From: Puccinellia tenuiflora
Taxonomy: Eukaryota; Streptophyta; Magnoliopsida; Poales; Poaceae
DNA length: 64,000 nucleotides
Direction of reading: 5' to 3'
Assembly: GCA_012064385.1 (NCBI GenBank)
Contig: QRDG01000535.1
Location: forward strand, 284,068-348,067
Notes under the pieces: generated by a model
Told to the model about the DNA's origin: nothing
The model's database searches: none
Seen by the model: only the letters and a program-made list of their open reading frames with translations
Position numbers and translations under genes: made by a program
Shown: positions 36,061 to 47,804 of the stretch, in pieces
How positions within the stretch are numbered: position 1 is the first letter of the stretch
How the letters are laid out: every line of letters starts with the position of its first letter

Positions 36061-36540
36061 CAGGGCTGGCCAACTCAATTCATGGGTATTCAGTTGAATA
36101 CCCATTATTTTTGGCAAAACAATTCGTATATATATGTATGAATGAGGTACTTTGGGAGATAAAAAAGCTAATGGTCAGCTCAGGTGCACGATCCTTCGGC
36201 TCCTCACGCCTATTTACTCCTCTGATCAAACCCAAGCCCCACCTAACCCCCAAACACCCAGTGGCCCATGGCCCAACTCAATACCCACCAGGTTATTCCC
36301 TTTGTTTATTTTTCCTCCAAACTAAATATAATCAATCATGTTTCTATATCAGAAGTTGTCTTATGTGATGGTGATGTAGGAATTAATTACTTAGCAATGC
36401 CACTAAGATAAAGAAGCCTCTCGGAAAGAAAAGAATTTTAAAAAATCCAGTGTGTATTTTTTCTTCTTTTTGCATTTTTACTTTATTTTAGAAAAATATA
36501 GAATTTGAATACCAATGTCAAAATCCTGCGCCCGCCCCTG
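36061..36540. mobile_element. Non-autonomous hAT-like element
   Basis: 480 bp. It starts CAGGGCTGGC and ends GCCCGCCCCTG, giving short imperfect terminal inverted repeats of the CAGGGnnGG type common in plant hAT elements. Flanks are GATTAGTC (36053-36060) and GATTAGGC (36541-36548), an 8-bp duplication with one mismatch. Inside, GGGTATTCA / TTGAATACC words are inverted near the two ends. There is no transposase. Confidence 0.75.
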
Positions 36541-36645
36541 GATTAGGCAGCGACATGATCAATGGGCTTACAAAATGACATATATGTTTGTTAAAGAATC
36601 TGCAACGACAATATGAGCCATAATTGTACAAATTTTGTTAAAAAA

Positions 36646-36790
36646 AACAGAGATGAACACGCACCAGGGGTTGCAGCTTCAATACATCTCACATTCCAAG
36701 TTCAGGAAATATAAAAAACAAACAGAGATGAACACACATCAGGGGTTGCAGTTCAGGGAATCACACATACTATGTTCAGGATATTCACAA
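36646..36790. repeat. ~73-bp tandem duplication
   Basis: Two copies opening AAACAGAGATGAACAC, followed by CAGGGGTTGCAG and a TTCAGG(A) end, with several differences. They lie in otherwise unassigned AT-rich sequence. Confidence 0.65.
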
Positions 36791-36840
36791 GCATAGCAGC
36801 AGGAAATTCAGTAGGATGCAAAACTCACAATTGATTACAG

Positions 36841-37830
36841 TTGTTTAGGTACATGGCATTGGTAATTTTTTTGCTTGGGACGGACAAAACCACCAACTGT
36901 GCATTGTTTAGTAGTAGTTTCCTTAGTGACATGGGAAGCTGGAGATTGCAGAGAAGAACAACACGAGATTTAGGATTTGGGGTTCATCACGGGAAAAGCT
37001 GCATATTGCAGAGAAGACCAGCACCGGAAGCGCTTGTCACCAATGGAAGATGGAGTGGACCTCCCGAGCTAATCCTCTTCTCCGACCTAGAGATGCCCAA
37101 CACCTTCAATGACATCCTGAGCAGCAGCAGCACAAGTGCACAACGACCCACAGCAATGCGCACACCTGCAACCCTACCGGGCCGCCATGCACATCCACAC
37201 TCAGGTCTACTACGCTGGCAGCGATGAGGACACATCCCCATCGCTCCGTAGTCTTACGAACAAGCACGTGCCAGTGGAGGACGGGCTTGAGTCGATGCGC
37301 AACCAACCAGCGGGAGGTCGCCGGCGACCACGACACAGCATGCACAAGTCAACGGGCGAGAAATCGGGGAGCACGGTGCGCTGTCGTTGGATGGGAAACT
37401 GGGAGGAGGAAGGGTCCGAGAATATGGGGCAGCAGGGTTGTGCCTCGCTGGAGGATGGGTAAGGGACGACGGCAGCCTCACCGAAGGAGGAGGACGGGAG
37501 GGCAGTGGCGCAATCGAGCGAGAGAGCTGCTATGCAGGCCCAAGAAATATTTACAGCCCCGGCTGGCCTTATCTTCTTGTGGCGGTGGCAGAGGGGGGCT
37601 GGCACCGGGGCATTGCCGGAGCGTAGGGGAGGATCTAGATCGCGCTCGCGAGGGAGACGCGATGGGCTCGTGGGGAAGACAGACCTTATCCAAAGGACGC
37701 GAGCGCGACGTGCGTGAGGTGGCGTCACGCGCAACTTCTCCTTCCGGCCGAATCTTGTCCGTCCGTAAGCGATCCAACGACTCACGGAGCCGCTTCGACT
37801 TACGCCAGCCAGAAGCTGCTTCTGATTAGA
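36841..37830. other. GC-rich island, no recognisable gene
   Basis: Open frames of about 190-200 codons exist on both strands (37224-37829 plus, 37785-37210 minus), but neither shows a domain I recognise. Arginine/serine/proline-rich translations on both strands point to base composition. Short repeats such as ATTGCAGAGAAGA occur twice (36946 and 37006). It may be the interior of an unclassified transposon or a captured gene fragment. Confidence 0.35.
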
Positions 37831-38329
37831 TAAATCGTAGAGTTATTATCATCACAACAAGGATAATGGTATAGCTATTATCTGTTGTTGACGTGTCAAT
37901 TATAGTTAATAGCCAACATATATAGTAGTTGGGTACGCATTAATTTATTAACACATGGACCATCCCATAGTCTATCAAACTGTTTAGGAGCATGTATCTC
38001 AGCTGGCTGTTAGCTAACAACCTATTTTATTTCTCTCTCCTCCAACTCAGTATATATATAACCCCGCAAAAAAAACTCAGTATATATATAATATGTAAAC
38101 ACTACGGCTTTTCAAGCTGTTTGATTGATAGGATCATATTCCATAGAAAAAATCTCGTATGAATATTGTAGTGTAAAGTTCATAGATATAAAGTCTAACC
38201 TCATGAAAAATTCCTTCATCATAATCAAAGGAAATTTATTTTTCCATAGGATTCAATTAGATATGTTATCTCAATCCTATACAAATTCTATTCCTACAAT
38301 TTTCCATTCCTATGAATGAAAAGATGATA
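37831..38329. other. AT-rich sequence with MITE-like words
   Basis: No gene. AACTCAGTATATATATA is repeated at 38045 and 38076. From about 38130 there are CCTATn and TTCCATAGG words typical of small grass transposons. No terminal repeats or target duplication could be set. Confidence 0.35.
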
Positions 38330-41152
38330 TTGAAAAAGTGATCTCTCTCCCTCTCTTCTCCCAAGGAGGATATTGCTAATCTAAATGTTATCATTGCTTT
38401 GTTGGATTCTGTTGAAAATTTGAGGGTTATCTCAGCTAGAGAGAGAGATCTTAGAACTGTTCTAAAATCTCATCTTCTCTCTCTTCTCAAGCAATAACTG
38501 GCTTATTGGAAAATGAGGAGGAAATTAAATGGGTGACCTTGGATGATGCTAACTCCAAGTTCTTCCACTCTCTTGCCACTGTCCAGAAAACAAAGAATCA
38601 TACTGCTTCCCTACCAAATTCTTCTGGTGATGTTACTACCAGTCATGAGGGTAAAGCTCACTACTTTTGGAGGCATATAAAGAGAGTTTTGGTTAGGTGA
38701 AGCAAACCCACAATTCTTTTGATTTTCAAAAATTACCGGCTAATTCCACTGACCTATCCTATATGGAGGATTCCTTTTCCAACAAAGAAATTGATGATGT
38801 TGTAGCTGCTTTTCCCAACAATAAATCTCCTGAACCTGATGGCTTTAATACCGAATTTCTCAAAAAATGTTGGCATGTCATCAAGTTGGACCTCTATGGT
38901 CTATGTGTAATAAATTTCACTAGGGTAATCTATGCTTAGAGAGCATAAATGGATGCTTCATAACTCTTGTCCCTTAGAAGGATGTTGCTGCGTCTGTCAA
39001 TGATTTCAGACCAATCTCCTCACTTAAATATGCCTTGAAGCTTTTGACCAAGTTGCTTGCCTATAGACTTCTGATTGTCATTATGCAACTTATTCATGAA
39101 AACCAATATGACTTCATCAAATCAAGAACAATTGAGGATTGTCTAGAATGCGCCTATGAGTACCCCTTCATAAGTGTCACAATTCAAAAAGAGAAATGAT
39201 TATCCTCAAGTTGGACTTGGAGCCTTTGATAAAGTGGATCATAGTTTCATTCTCTTTGTTCTACAAAAAAGGTTTTGGGCCCAAGTGGTGTCTCCGGATC
39301 AAACAGATCACCCTTCGGCTACTTCCTCCGTTTTGCTAAATGGTGTGCCTGGCCTTATGTTCCACTGTAAGAGAGGTGTTAGACAAAGCGATCCACTCTC
39401 TCTCGTCTTCTCTTTATCCTGCCAACTGATGTCCTGCAATCTGCTGTTAACCAACACATGCATTAGGGCCATATTCAGAGACCTCTACCTCTTACTAGCT
39501 CCCCTGATTTCCCAATTGTCTAGTATGCGGACGACACTATCATCATCTTGCCTACAGATGTCCAACAACTACCCTATTTGAAGGTTTGATTCTTTGATTT
39601 AGTGAGGCCTTCGGCTTGAAAATTAATTATGATAAATCAATCTCATCCCCATCAATATTATTGTTGACAAGGTACATATTTTTTCGGAGGCTCTGCTTTG
39701 TCAACAAGGAAGCTTACCCGTCACTTACCTTGGATTGCCCATGAGCACCACTCAACCAAGGAAAAAATTATTTTTTCCTCTCATTCTCAATGCCCGAAGA
39801 AGATTGCATGCATGCTCCATGTACCTAAGCTATGGGGATAAACTAAGACTTGTGAATTATGTTCTTTCATCCCTACCAACTTTATATCTCATCACCCTTC
39901 AAGTTTACAATGAGTAAGTGATGAATTTGACAAGTATAGAAGGAACTTCCTTTGGAGATTAGAGGACAAGATTTAGACCCAAAAAATCACATATTGTTGC
40001 TTGGGAGCTAGTTTGCAAACTAAAAGATCAAGGTGGTCTGGGTGTAATTAACCCCTCGGTTCAGAATGACTGCCTGCTCATGAAGCATCTGCATAAATTC
40101 TATAATCGACCAAAATTCCCTTGAGTAAAATTATTTTGGGAAGCATATTATTATGCTGCTCTTCCTCCGGTGAAAGCTCATGAAGTTTCCTTTTGGTGGC
40201 GAGATTGGCTTCAAATCCCGCTTGCCTCCAAAACTTTGGCTCATTGTCATGCCCACTCTATATCTTCTATTATGTTATGGAAACATGGTTGGTTTCAGCG
40301 CCCTCTTAGACTGCAGCTTCCATGACCTTTTTTCCTTTGCTAAAGATGAGTGTGTTTCGGTTCAGACAATTCTTTTTATTAATCACCTGGAGGACCACTT
40401 TCATTTAGCCCTTTCCATTGAAGCCTTGGATGAACTCGTGATTTTGCATAATTTTTTGGACAGTATTCCTGAGTCTGATGATTCTTATCAACGTATTGCC
40501 TTCAACATTGTTGTTTTCTGTAGGTTCCTGATGCATATAAAAAGACCACGAGGAATAACATAGTTTGCCCCGCTTTGAAATGGATTTGGAAGACTTGTTG
40601 CATGTCCAACCATAATATCTTCTTCTAACTACTTGTCAAAGATAGACTTAATACCATACAATTTTTTCAGAGGAAAAGCTTCTTCTTACCAGACTACATT
40701 TGTGCTATGTGCAATTCATCACTCCATGAATCAAGGAACCTCTTGTAGTGCCCTTTTGATGTTATGTGTTGCCAATGCCTTTGCCCCTCTTGGACTGCTC
40801 CTGTGGCGCCCCCTCATCATTTGCTGGTGCTCGATCATATTGTCAGTCTCAAAGCTGCTATTGGGCCACCTTTTTATTTGGATATTATCAAGCTAGTCTG
40901 TTGGGCGTTCTGGAGAACTAGAAATGACTTCATTTTTTCAAGAAACACCTCCTAGTGTTTACATATGTCGAAAGATATTTAAAGAGGAAATCTCTTAGCT
41001 CCTTCACAAAGCAACTCGGAAGGCCTATGATGGCATGAAAAATTGGGGTTCTTCTTTTGCCTAGACTAGTTTTCTTTTTTCTAGGAGCTATCCTCTAGCC
41101 CCTGTAGTACATTTGTTGACTTTGGCCTTTTATATAAATAAATAAATAAAAA
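38330..41152 (+). pseudogene. Decayed L1-type LINE, 5'-truncated
   Basis: Read across frames, this gives the order of a plant L1 ORF2 C-terminal half: a pre-RT segment (WVTLDDANSKFFHSLA, 38530), KSPEPDGFNTEFLKKCW (38823), DFRPISS (39005), GVRQSDPLS (39375), and the reverse transcriptase core YADDT at 39524-39538 preceded by an in-frame TAG. A zinc-finger RT C-terminal region (CAMCNSSLHESRNLL, 40700) and WAFWRTRNDFIF (40905) follow. It ends in a TAAATAAATAAATAAA tail near 41135-41150. Numerous stops and frameshifts make it inactive. The endonuclease half is missing, consistent with 5' truncation, and no target duplication was identified. Confidence 0.85.
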
Positions 41153-41853
41153 TAGCAAAGGGGAAACCTACTATACAACTTCAAAGAAAAATCTCTAAAA
41201 ATGTACAAGATTTTGTCATTTTTGTGTAGTCCATAATATAAAGAATTACATTTGTGACTTTGCATGTTTGTAGAATGCATCATTAACTACATCCAGATTT
41301 TTTTCAGATTTTTTAGAACTTATAATTATAGTTTTATGATTTTTAAAAGTAAAGTGATTACTAGAGCTCGCGAGGCCAAAGTAATTTTTTGACAATGATA
41401 CTTTTATTCTCAGTAAAGGAGGGCTGATATTAGATAAAACTTGTCGATAGATTGGACCTAAACATTTTGATTTTCATTTTTTTAGGGAAGGTGTTTTGGC
41501 TCCTGGACGCAAATGCACCCGTTATTTAAAATCCATTTCAAACGTGTTTCGAAATATTAAAAAATAGAAAAATGTGCGTGTATTGATCTTAACATCCTAT
41601 ATGTTCTCGAAGTAGTCTCACGGGAAACCAAAATTTTGTGGCTCATGTAAAAAATGCAAAAATTTGGTGCTAAAAGAAGCCTTTTCACGAGATATATAAT
41701 TTTATCTTTTTCACGCATGCCACAAAATATCTTAATTTTCCATGAATCAATTTTGTGAACACACGGATGTGAAGATGTATCCGTGAATTTTTAATTTTGA
41801 TTTTTTCAACATTTTAAAATTTATTTTTTAAATATCATTAACATATGCACAGG
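41153..41853. other. AT-rich intergenic DNA, dispersed-repeat-like
   Basis: No gene. The part from about 41485 to 41850 (opening GGCTCCTGGACGCAAATGCACCC) has the look of a common grass dispersed repeat, but its class is not clear from sequence alone. Confidence 0.35.
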
Positions 41854-42168
41854 TATAGCTGGTGCCAGCCCGTTAGGCACGATTATCATTCGTGTCGTGC
41901 CGAGCCGGTCCACGTGCCGCGACTTCAACTTCGACACGGACCACCAACACGAATAAGGCCCGACGGGCCGGATTTAGGCACGGCCCACCAGCACTAATAC
42001 GGCCAAAATAGGTAAAATAGCTAAAAAAATTAAAAAATTAAAAAAAGGGCTAATCGTGCCGTGCCGGGTCTGTGGGCGGGCCGCAAAATGAAATCGGGCA
42101 CGAGTCCGACCGGGCCCATACCATGTCGCGGCCCGTTTAGCTCGTGCCGGCCCGTTTGGCCAGCTATA
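41854..42168. mobile_element. Small inverted-repeat element, hAT-like
   Basis: 315 bp. It starts TATAGCTGG and ends CCAGCTATA, exact 9-bp inverted termini, with further inverted similarity inside (GCCCGTTAGGCACGA against GTGCCGGCCCGTTTGGCC). Flanks TGCACAGG (41846-41853) and TGCACTGT (42169-42176) match at six of eight positions, suggesting an old 8-bp duplication. The interior is rich in GGCCCG/CGTGCC words and has no coding capacity. Confidence 0.55.
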
Positions 42169-42539
42169 TGCACTGTGCCAAAGTGGGTTTCACATTTTTT
42201 CCCCTCTTTTGAGAGAGTTTGAGGAACTTCTCTGAAAGAGATAAGTGCATATTTCAACCCTGAACTTATGCCCTAGTTTATTTTGCAACCCTCAACTCCA
42301 AAACCGGTTAAAACACAACCTTATACTCTCAAAACCGTTTACTTGACACCCCTAGGAATAGTCACAGGGTGGTATTGCTGTGACGTAGCATATAGAGAGG
42401 TTTTTATCTTAGGGGTTGATTTGTTAACGCGTTTTTAGAGAACTTGTTTAAACAGAACTGATCTTAGTTTAAGTAAAACACTGTTTGGATACTTGGTCTA
42501 ATCATTGATTAGGGAAATTAGCTTACCGTATATCCGGGG

Positions 42540-43950
42540 ATGCGGCTAAACCGAGGTCGACTTCGGTTTAGCGATTAGCGAGGTCGCTCCGACAGACATG
42601 TTTTCTTTCCCTTTTTGGCAAAACGCGGCCGAACCAAAGGACGCACGCGCGCGGGACGAAAAGAAAGCGCGCAACCCAGGGCGGGAACCAAAAGCTGGTC
42701 CCCACAGCCTCCCACACCCCCTCGCGCACCTCCCCTCCCGCATCTTCTTCTTCTGCAAGAAAGGGGACAATCCCCAGATTTCATGATCTGGTTCCATCCA
42801 GATCCACCCTTTCCATCAATTCCCCACATCAAATTCCACGAGCCATCCCTCTCCATCGCCTCCCGTTCCCAGTTATCCATCGCCTTCCCTCCTGTGTCCC
42901 TCAAAAATCTGATACAAACAGTTCCATCTCTCACGAACAAAGAAAGAGGATCTCTTCTAAACAGAACTCCATTGTTCCAGGAGATTGGTGCAACATCAGT
43001 TACATTTGGTTCCAGGGGATCTGATGGAACATCTTCAGGATCCATCCTCAGGTGCAGAGAAAAACCAGCAGGGAATCTGAGTATACTTGTTAATCCACTG
43101 CGTTCCACTGAACTGATCCAACATCAGTTCCAGGAGTTCCAATAATCTGTTGGAACATCTTCAGGTGCATAGAGAAACAGCAGGTATATTACACACTGTA
43201 TCTTTTTCTTTCCATCTAGCAGGGTATACTGAAACAAAAACATGCATTGCATATGACAGACAGCAAAAAACCAGGAGATCAGGACATTGCATGAGAAAAA
43301 ATCCAGATCCAGCTTCCAGGGATCTACTCTCTCCGCAACGCATAGTCGAATCAAATCCCCCACCGCCCCGGTCCTGACCTGTGCATGGAAAACCCAAAAG
43401 GGCTCCGCCGTTCGCCGTCGCCGCGGATTCGCCGCGGAATCGAGTGGAGATGAAGGGGGAGGAGGGTAGCGCGCGAAGAGGAACCGACGGGAGCGAGGAG
43501 GAAGAAATGGAGCGGTGGAGTTATCGCAATGGCACGCTCCCCGAAATTTGAAAACAGTGCCCACTACGCGCACACCGGATCGTGGCCACGAAAAAAAGGA
43601 CGTTCCGCGTGCACCGTAGGATGGCGATCGTCCGGCTGAGACGCTCGACCTCGCGAATCGCCAGGACGAGGTCGACAGTAAGTTAGAATTTGCGATACTA
43701 GAATATGTGAGTTTGTCAAGCGGACGACGTCTCGGAAGGCGCCGTTGTGAGAGCGGAGCTCACAGACGACGTTAGAGGCTGCCGCTATAGGAGCGCTCAC
43801 AGGGATGGCGTCGAAGGCGTGTGGCAGCCGGCCGGAGTTGAGCTCATGCGGACGGCGGACTAACACTGGAGGCGCGGACGGCGGGCCACATCGGAGGCAC
43901 GACTGCCGGTGCAGAGCTCATGCGAGCGACGCCACAATAGCTCAGAGCTG
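42540..43950. other. GC-rich interior of the MULE, possible captured gene fragment
   Basis: Open frames of 150-177 codons occur on both strands (42615-43145 plus, 43108-42575 minus, 43573-43124 minus), without a domain I can name. Local duplications are visible: GGAACATCTTCAGG occurs at 43028 and 43151, and CAACATCAGTT at 42991 and 43119. No intron/exon structure matching a known gene was recognised. It may be transduplicated host sequence or MULE filler. Confidence 0.4.
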
Positions 43951-44275
43951 ATCGATGTGGACCCATTGCTGGATGTGTTGCGGCTAGCCTGCTACCGTCT
44001 TTCATGGCACCCGGCTCTCGAACACGAGGGACGGCCGTTCAAGAAGAAGGAGATACACCAGCCAAATGATGAAAGGACACCATTACACATTACTCATGGT
44101 CTAGATGAGTAATCGGCCAAGCTTAATATGTGGTTAGAGAAGTTAAATTATCTATCAACGGCCCGCAATTTTTTTTTATCTATCAACATATCATTTGAGC
44201 TAGCAACACAAGCGCATGCATGCATTGGGCTTTGAACGTTTGCACATCCCCAAACAGCGTTTGACTAGTCTAACC

Positions 44276-45460
44276 TAGGCCTGCAAGAAAAGCTCGAGGA
44301 TTGTGAGCGGCTCGAGATCGACTCACTTTTTAGCTCGACTCGAGATTGATTCGAAAAGAAATGAGCAGAGTATGAGCTGTCTTTTATAGCTCGACTAAAA
44401 AACGAGCTGATCTTGAGCGAGCGCTAGCTCGCTCGAATTCAGCTCTATAGCTTGAAATAAAATTATTATATATAATTATTCTGCCATTTATCAAAAGGAA
44501 ATAGGATAATTTGCTACCTTATATGTTGTTAACTGAATTTTCTTTCCTTCTACGTGCAACCAAATCTAGAAGGTTAAATAAAAGAAGAAATTTAGCCATT
44601 AATTTACGTGGTATGTCCCTAGAATAGGCTACCATATAACGCCTGGACAAAGTTTGACCACATATTACCTTCTCTACCATGGATACACTAACACCTACGA
44701 TCTATGCACAACTATAGAATTTTTATGAACTTTGTCCATTAATTTGTTATCCCAACTAGATGTATGCCGTGAGTTTTGTCTTATGCAATCATCACATTCT
44801 TTTTTTTTTTGAAATTTTTTATATCACCACGACTTTTGTTGAAAATGTATCTTATTATGTTTTGTTATGATGACGTTGTGGTTTAAATTGTATAAAATAA
44901 CTAGAAATATTCCCCGCGCGTTGCAGCGGACCCTGCAGAACTATATCACGTAAATAAAAGGGTATACAAATATGATATATTAAATTGTTTAAAGTAATAT
45001 ACAAATTAAATTTGCCAAGACTAAATTTTATTCGACATGAATACATGAAATACATGTGTATTAAAAATATAATAACATGGACAAATAAATGATTAAAATA
45101 TAAGATGATGTGGAGTTTGCATGTAGAGATAAATAAATATTAGTGCAGATGACATGGACAATTGATTGGCTAATGAAATGAATGATGTGGATAGCTTGCA
45201 TGTTGAGATAGAAAAATCATAAATGAAGTTAGTGGGGTTTTGCTTTATAAGAGGTATAGATTGGCCAAAAATATAGGAATTTCACTGTCTTTCTTAGCTC
45301 GAAACTCGCTCGAGATCGACTCGAGATCGTTAGGAGCTGAGCATGAGCCAATTTTATAGCTCGACCCTAAACTCGACTCAGTTTGAACTCGGTCAAATTT
45401 CTGTATGAGCTGAGCTGAGCTGAGTATAACTCGCTCGAGATCGATTCGTTTGCAGCCCTA
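44276..45460. mobile_element. Non-autonomous hAT element nested in the MULE
   Basis: 1185 bp. It starts TAGGCCTGCAAG and ends TTTGCAGCCCTA (inverted termini TAGGnCTGCAA), flanked by an exact 8-bp duplication GTCTAACC (44268-44275 and 45461-45468). Both subterminal regions are filled with GCTCGAGATCGACTCG-type words in inverted arrangement. No transposase frame is present. A further small repeat with CCCGCGCGTTGCAGCGG near 44915 sits in the middle. Confidence 0.92.
44890..45265. repeat. Short dispersed repeat inside the hAT element
   Basis: Begins near AACTAGAAATATTCCCCGCG and ends near TTATAAGAGGTATAGATT. The CCGCGCGTTGCAGCGG word recalls a repeat frequent in grass genomes. Ends are approximate and the class is unknown. 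Confidence 0.35.
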
Positions 45461-45630
45461 GTCTAACCGGATGCCACGTCACACAAAACCACCTTTGAAT
45501 CCTCTAAGGGGGTAAGTAAAATGGTATCGATAGTTCAAGGTTGTGTTCTAACCGGTTTCGAAATTGAGGGTTGTAAATTAAACTAGGACACGAGTTCAAG
45601 GTTGCAATATGCTCTTCTCTCTCTCTGAAA

Positions 45631-45873
45631 CCCCCTGCTCACCCGTCCTCTTCCCCTCCCCTGCCAGGCTCCCTCTGCCTCTCGCGAGCTCCCGAGCGGA
45701 GCTCGCCTCCTCCACACTGCGCCCCTTTCCCTAGCCAGACCTGGCCGCAACCCCACCGCCCTCGCTCCCTCCCACTACTCCCCCCGGGCCGCGTCCTCAC
45801 CGCGGGCGGAAGGCCTGGATCTCCGCGTCCAGATCGCCGGGACCCCCCCACCTGGAGCAGCTGTAGTTTGCTG
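45631..45873 (+). other. Probable non-coding first exon (5' UTR) of the DUF641 gene
   Basis: A CT- and GC-rich leader-like sequence ends at CTG|GTAAGAG (donor at 45874). It begins immediately after the MULE target duplication, so the transcription start may lie in or upstream of the MULE, or the leader may be shortened. The acceptor before 47805 could not be chosen with confidence. Confidence 0.5.
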
Positions 45874-47804
45874 GTAAGAGTGATTCTATATGCTGCTAAC
45901 TTGTCGATGGTATCATCCTTACATTTATGCTGCCAAGAACAGATTCATGCACAACCAGACGTTGTGGTTCTCTTTTAGACTGAAAGTGATGTGCTTTACT
46001 TCTTGTTGGCAAATTGTTTTAGCTTTTGATAGAGCTGGTGGCGTAGATGATGTTGGGAAGATGAAATTAAGATGACAACGAACAAACATACTATTACATG
46101 CTTAGTGTTTTTCTTCAACGCTAGTCAATCAAACTTGAGAGTCACTCCGATGACAGAAATTGCTCTAATCATCTGGGGATGACAATAGTTGCCAGACAAC
46201 ATCAATATCTCAATTGAGGAACAAGTATCCATTTCCCTCCTCCTACTCACCCAAAGGGCATAGGCGATAACCATAGGTTTAGGGCTATGCGACCGACATC
46301 CTTGCGGAGCAGAGGAAATTTACAGAAGGCCCGATCTGGGGCAAGGACCGAATCCGGGTGGGAAGAGTGAACATCCAGCGAGAAGGAAAATCCAAGGGAA
46401 CCTGATGTTGTTGGCATCGGTTCTAATGGCTGCAGCCGCTGGCGTGCCGAAGCCCTAACTGCCTGATTTGAAGGAGTCAGGAGAATATGGACGAGGTGGG
46501 GAGGTGAGGGTTTTGTTTGGGGGAGGTGGGAACCAGTAAAGTCGAGGCTTGTTGGATTCACAGTGGACAGGAACATTATCCTAGCAAAGACCCATCTCAC
46601 AGTATGGAGACACTGCACAAATGTCACACTGACCTATAATATATGAGGCACCCCACAAATTCTCTAAAACTCATCTGAGAGCAATACCTGTCCACACGCC
46701 AGTGCTGCAGGATGATATTGCTAGTGCTTTGAGAAATATTTCTTCTTATTATAAGATGTGATTTGATCCGCATATGTATGCTAAAGATGATGACATACTG
46801 ATATTAGGTAGACTGTAGATATGTGATGCTGCTTATTTCGGACAGTTTCATACTAAACAAGTTAAAAATATATTATGATGCATCAAGAAATTCTTAACTA
46901 GTAGTAGTAACTAATAATGTCAACATTGACTCCCAGTTTCAAGTTAACCTAATGATTTGTATTAACACAATCAGCAACCAACATGATAACTTTTTCCTAG
47001 GGGGGATTCCAGACATTTTAGACTTAAATTACACCTCAGGAAGCAAGGCTAGCTAGAAGCCAGGCCAAACACTTTTCTGGGAGCCAGCCAGAAGCCACTT
47101 CTGGAGAAGCTTTAGCCGCCCAAGATGTCTGTTATATAGTTGAAAGTTACATGTTCTAGGAGTTTGTTCTCTGTGGGCACTGCTGAAGATGATATTTACT
47201 GCATGGAGTCTGCAGTAGATGGTTGGTACATGAGGGGACAATTCAAACATAGTTTTTTCAAGACTTTCTCTATGCATTTGTATTAAGATTGATAAAATTT
47301 GTTCCAGCTATAGCCAATACTTGGGAGGAAAGCAAGGTATGATTCGGCTTCACATGGTTCTTGCTTAGAGGGCAATCAACATCATCACCATCAGTGTAGG
47401 ATATGTGATATTTAAGTTTTTTAATATGGGCCAGCGACCTGTAAAGAGGCAGGGAGTTGATAGGCCATGTGGTGAGATTATGATTGGTACCTAATGTTGC
47501 CATTGGTTCTCCATGGACGACCTGCATTGTAGTTTCTTGTTTTTTAAGTTCCATAGACCATAATCTTCTCTTGACTCTCGAAAGGTGATACAGCCCTAAT
47601 GAGTAAAATGCATTCATACCTGTCATCTTGGGAGTCCGACTGGTTGTTGTTATTTGTTAACCTGTCCCACTAGAACACTCAGTTTTGTGTATGTTTATGA
47701 TGGCTTGGGCACATATCTTACTCAGTTGCTGCTTTTGAAGGTGGGTGTGAATTTGCACATTGCTTGAAGACAACTTACTTGGTTGATCCTGAGGGCAATA
47801 AGTA
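45874..47804 (+). other. Probable 5'-UTR intron and leader of the DUF641 gene
   Basis: About 1.9 kb without a coding frame. 46230-46680 contains a GC-moderate segment that reads open on the minus strand for ~125 codons, probably a transposon fragment. 47045-47115 has inverted AAGCCACTTCTGGAGAAGC-like words. An in-frame TAA at 47799-47801, just before the ATG, shows the coding region does not extend upstream. Confidence 0.45.

Larger units (their letters stand above)
42238..45621. mobile_element. Mutator-like element (MULE), possible Pack-MULE
   Basis: 3384 bp bounded by long terminal inverted repeats (42238-~42395 and ~45461-45621, roughly three-quarters identical by eye), starting GAGATAAGTGCATATT and GAGAGAAGAGCATATT. 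It is flanked by an exact 9-bp duplication TCTCTGAAA (42229-42237 and 45622-45630), the Mutator signature. No MURA transposase is seen. The interior from 42540 to 43950 is GC-rich and gene-like in composition. A hAT element (44276-45460) has inserted next to the right repeat. It lies immediately 5' of the DUF641 gene's apparent leader. Confidence 0.93.

Noticed and set aside
37210..37829. Frames of ~190-200 codons on both strands
   Set aside because: Low-complexity, open on both strands, no recognised domain or splice structure. Kept only as a GC-rich island.
46247..46627. A 126-codon minus-strand frame in the DUF641 gene's 5' intron
   Set aside because: No domain, no splice or promoter support; likely a transposon fragment.
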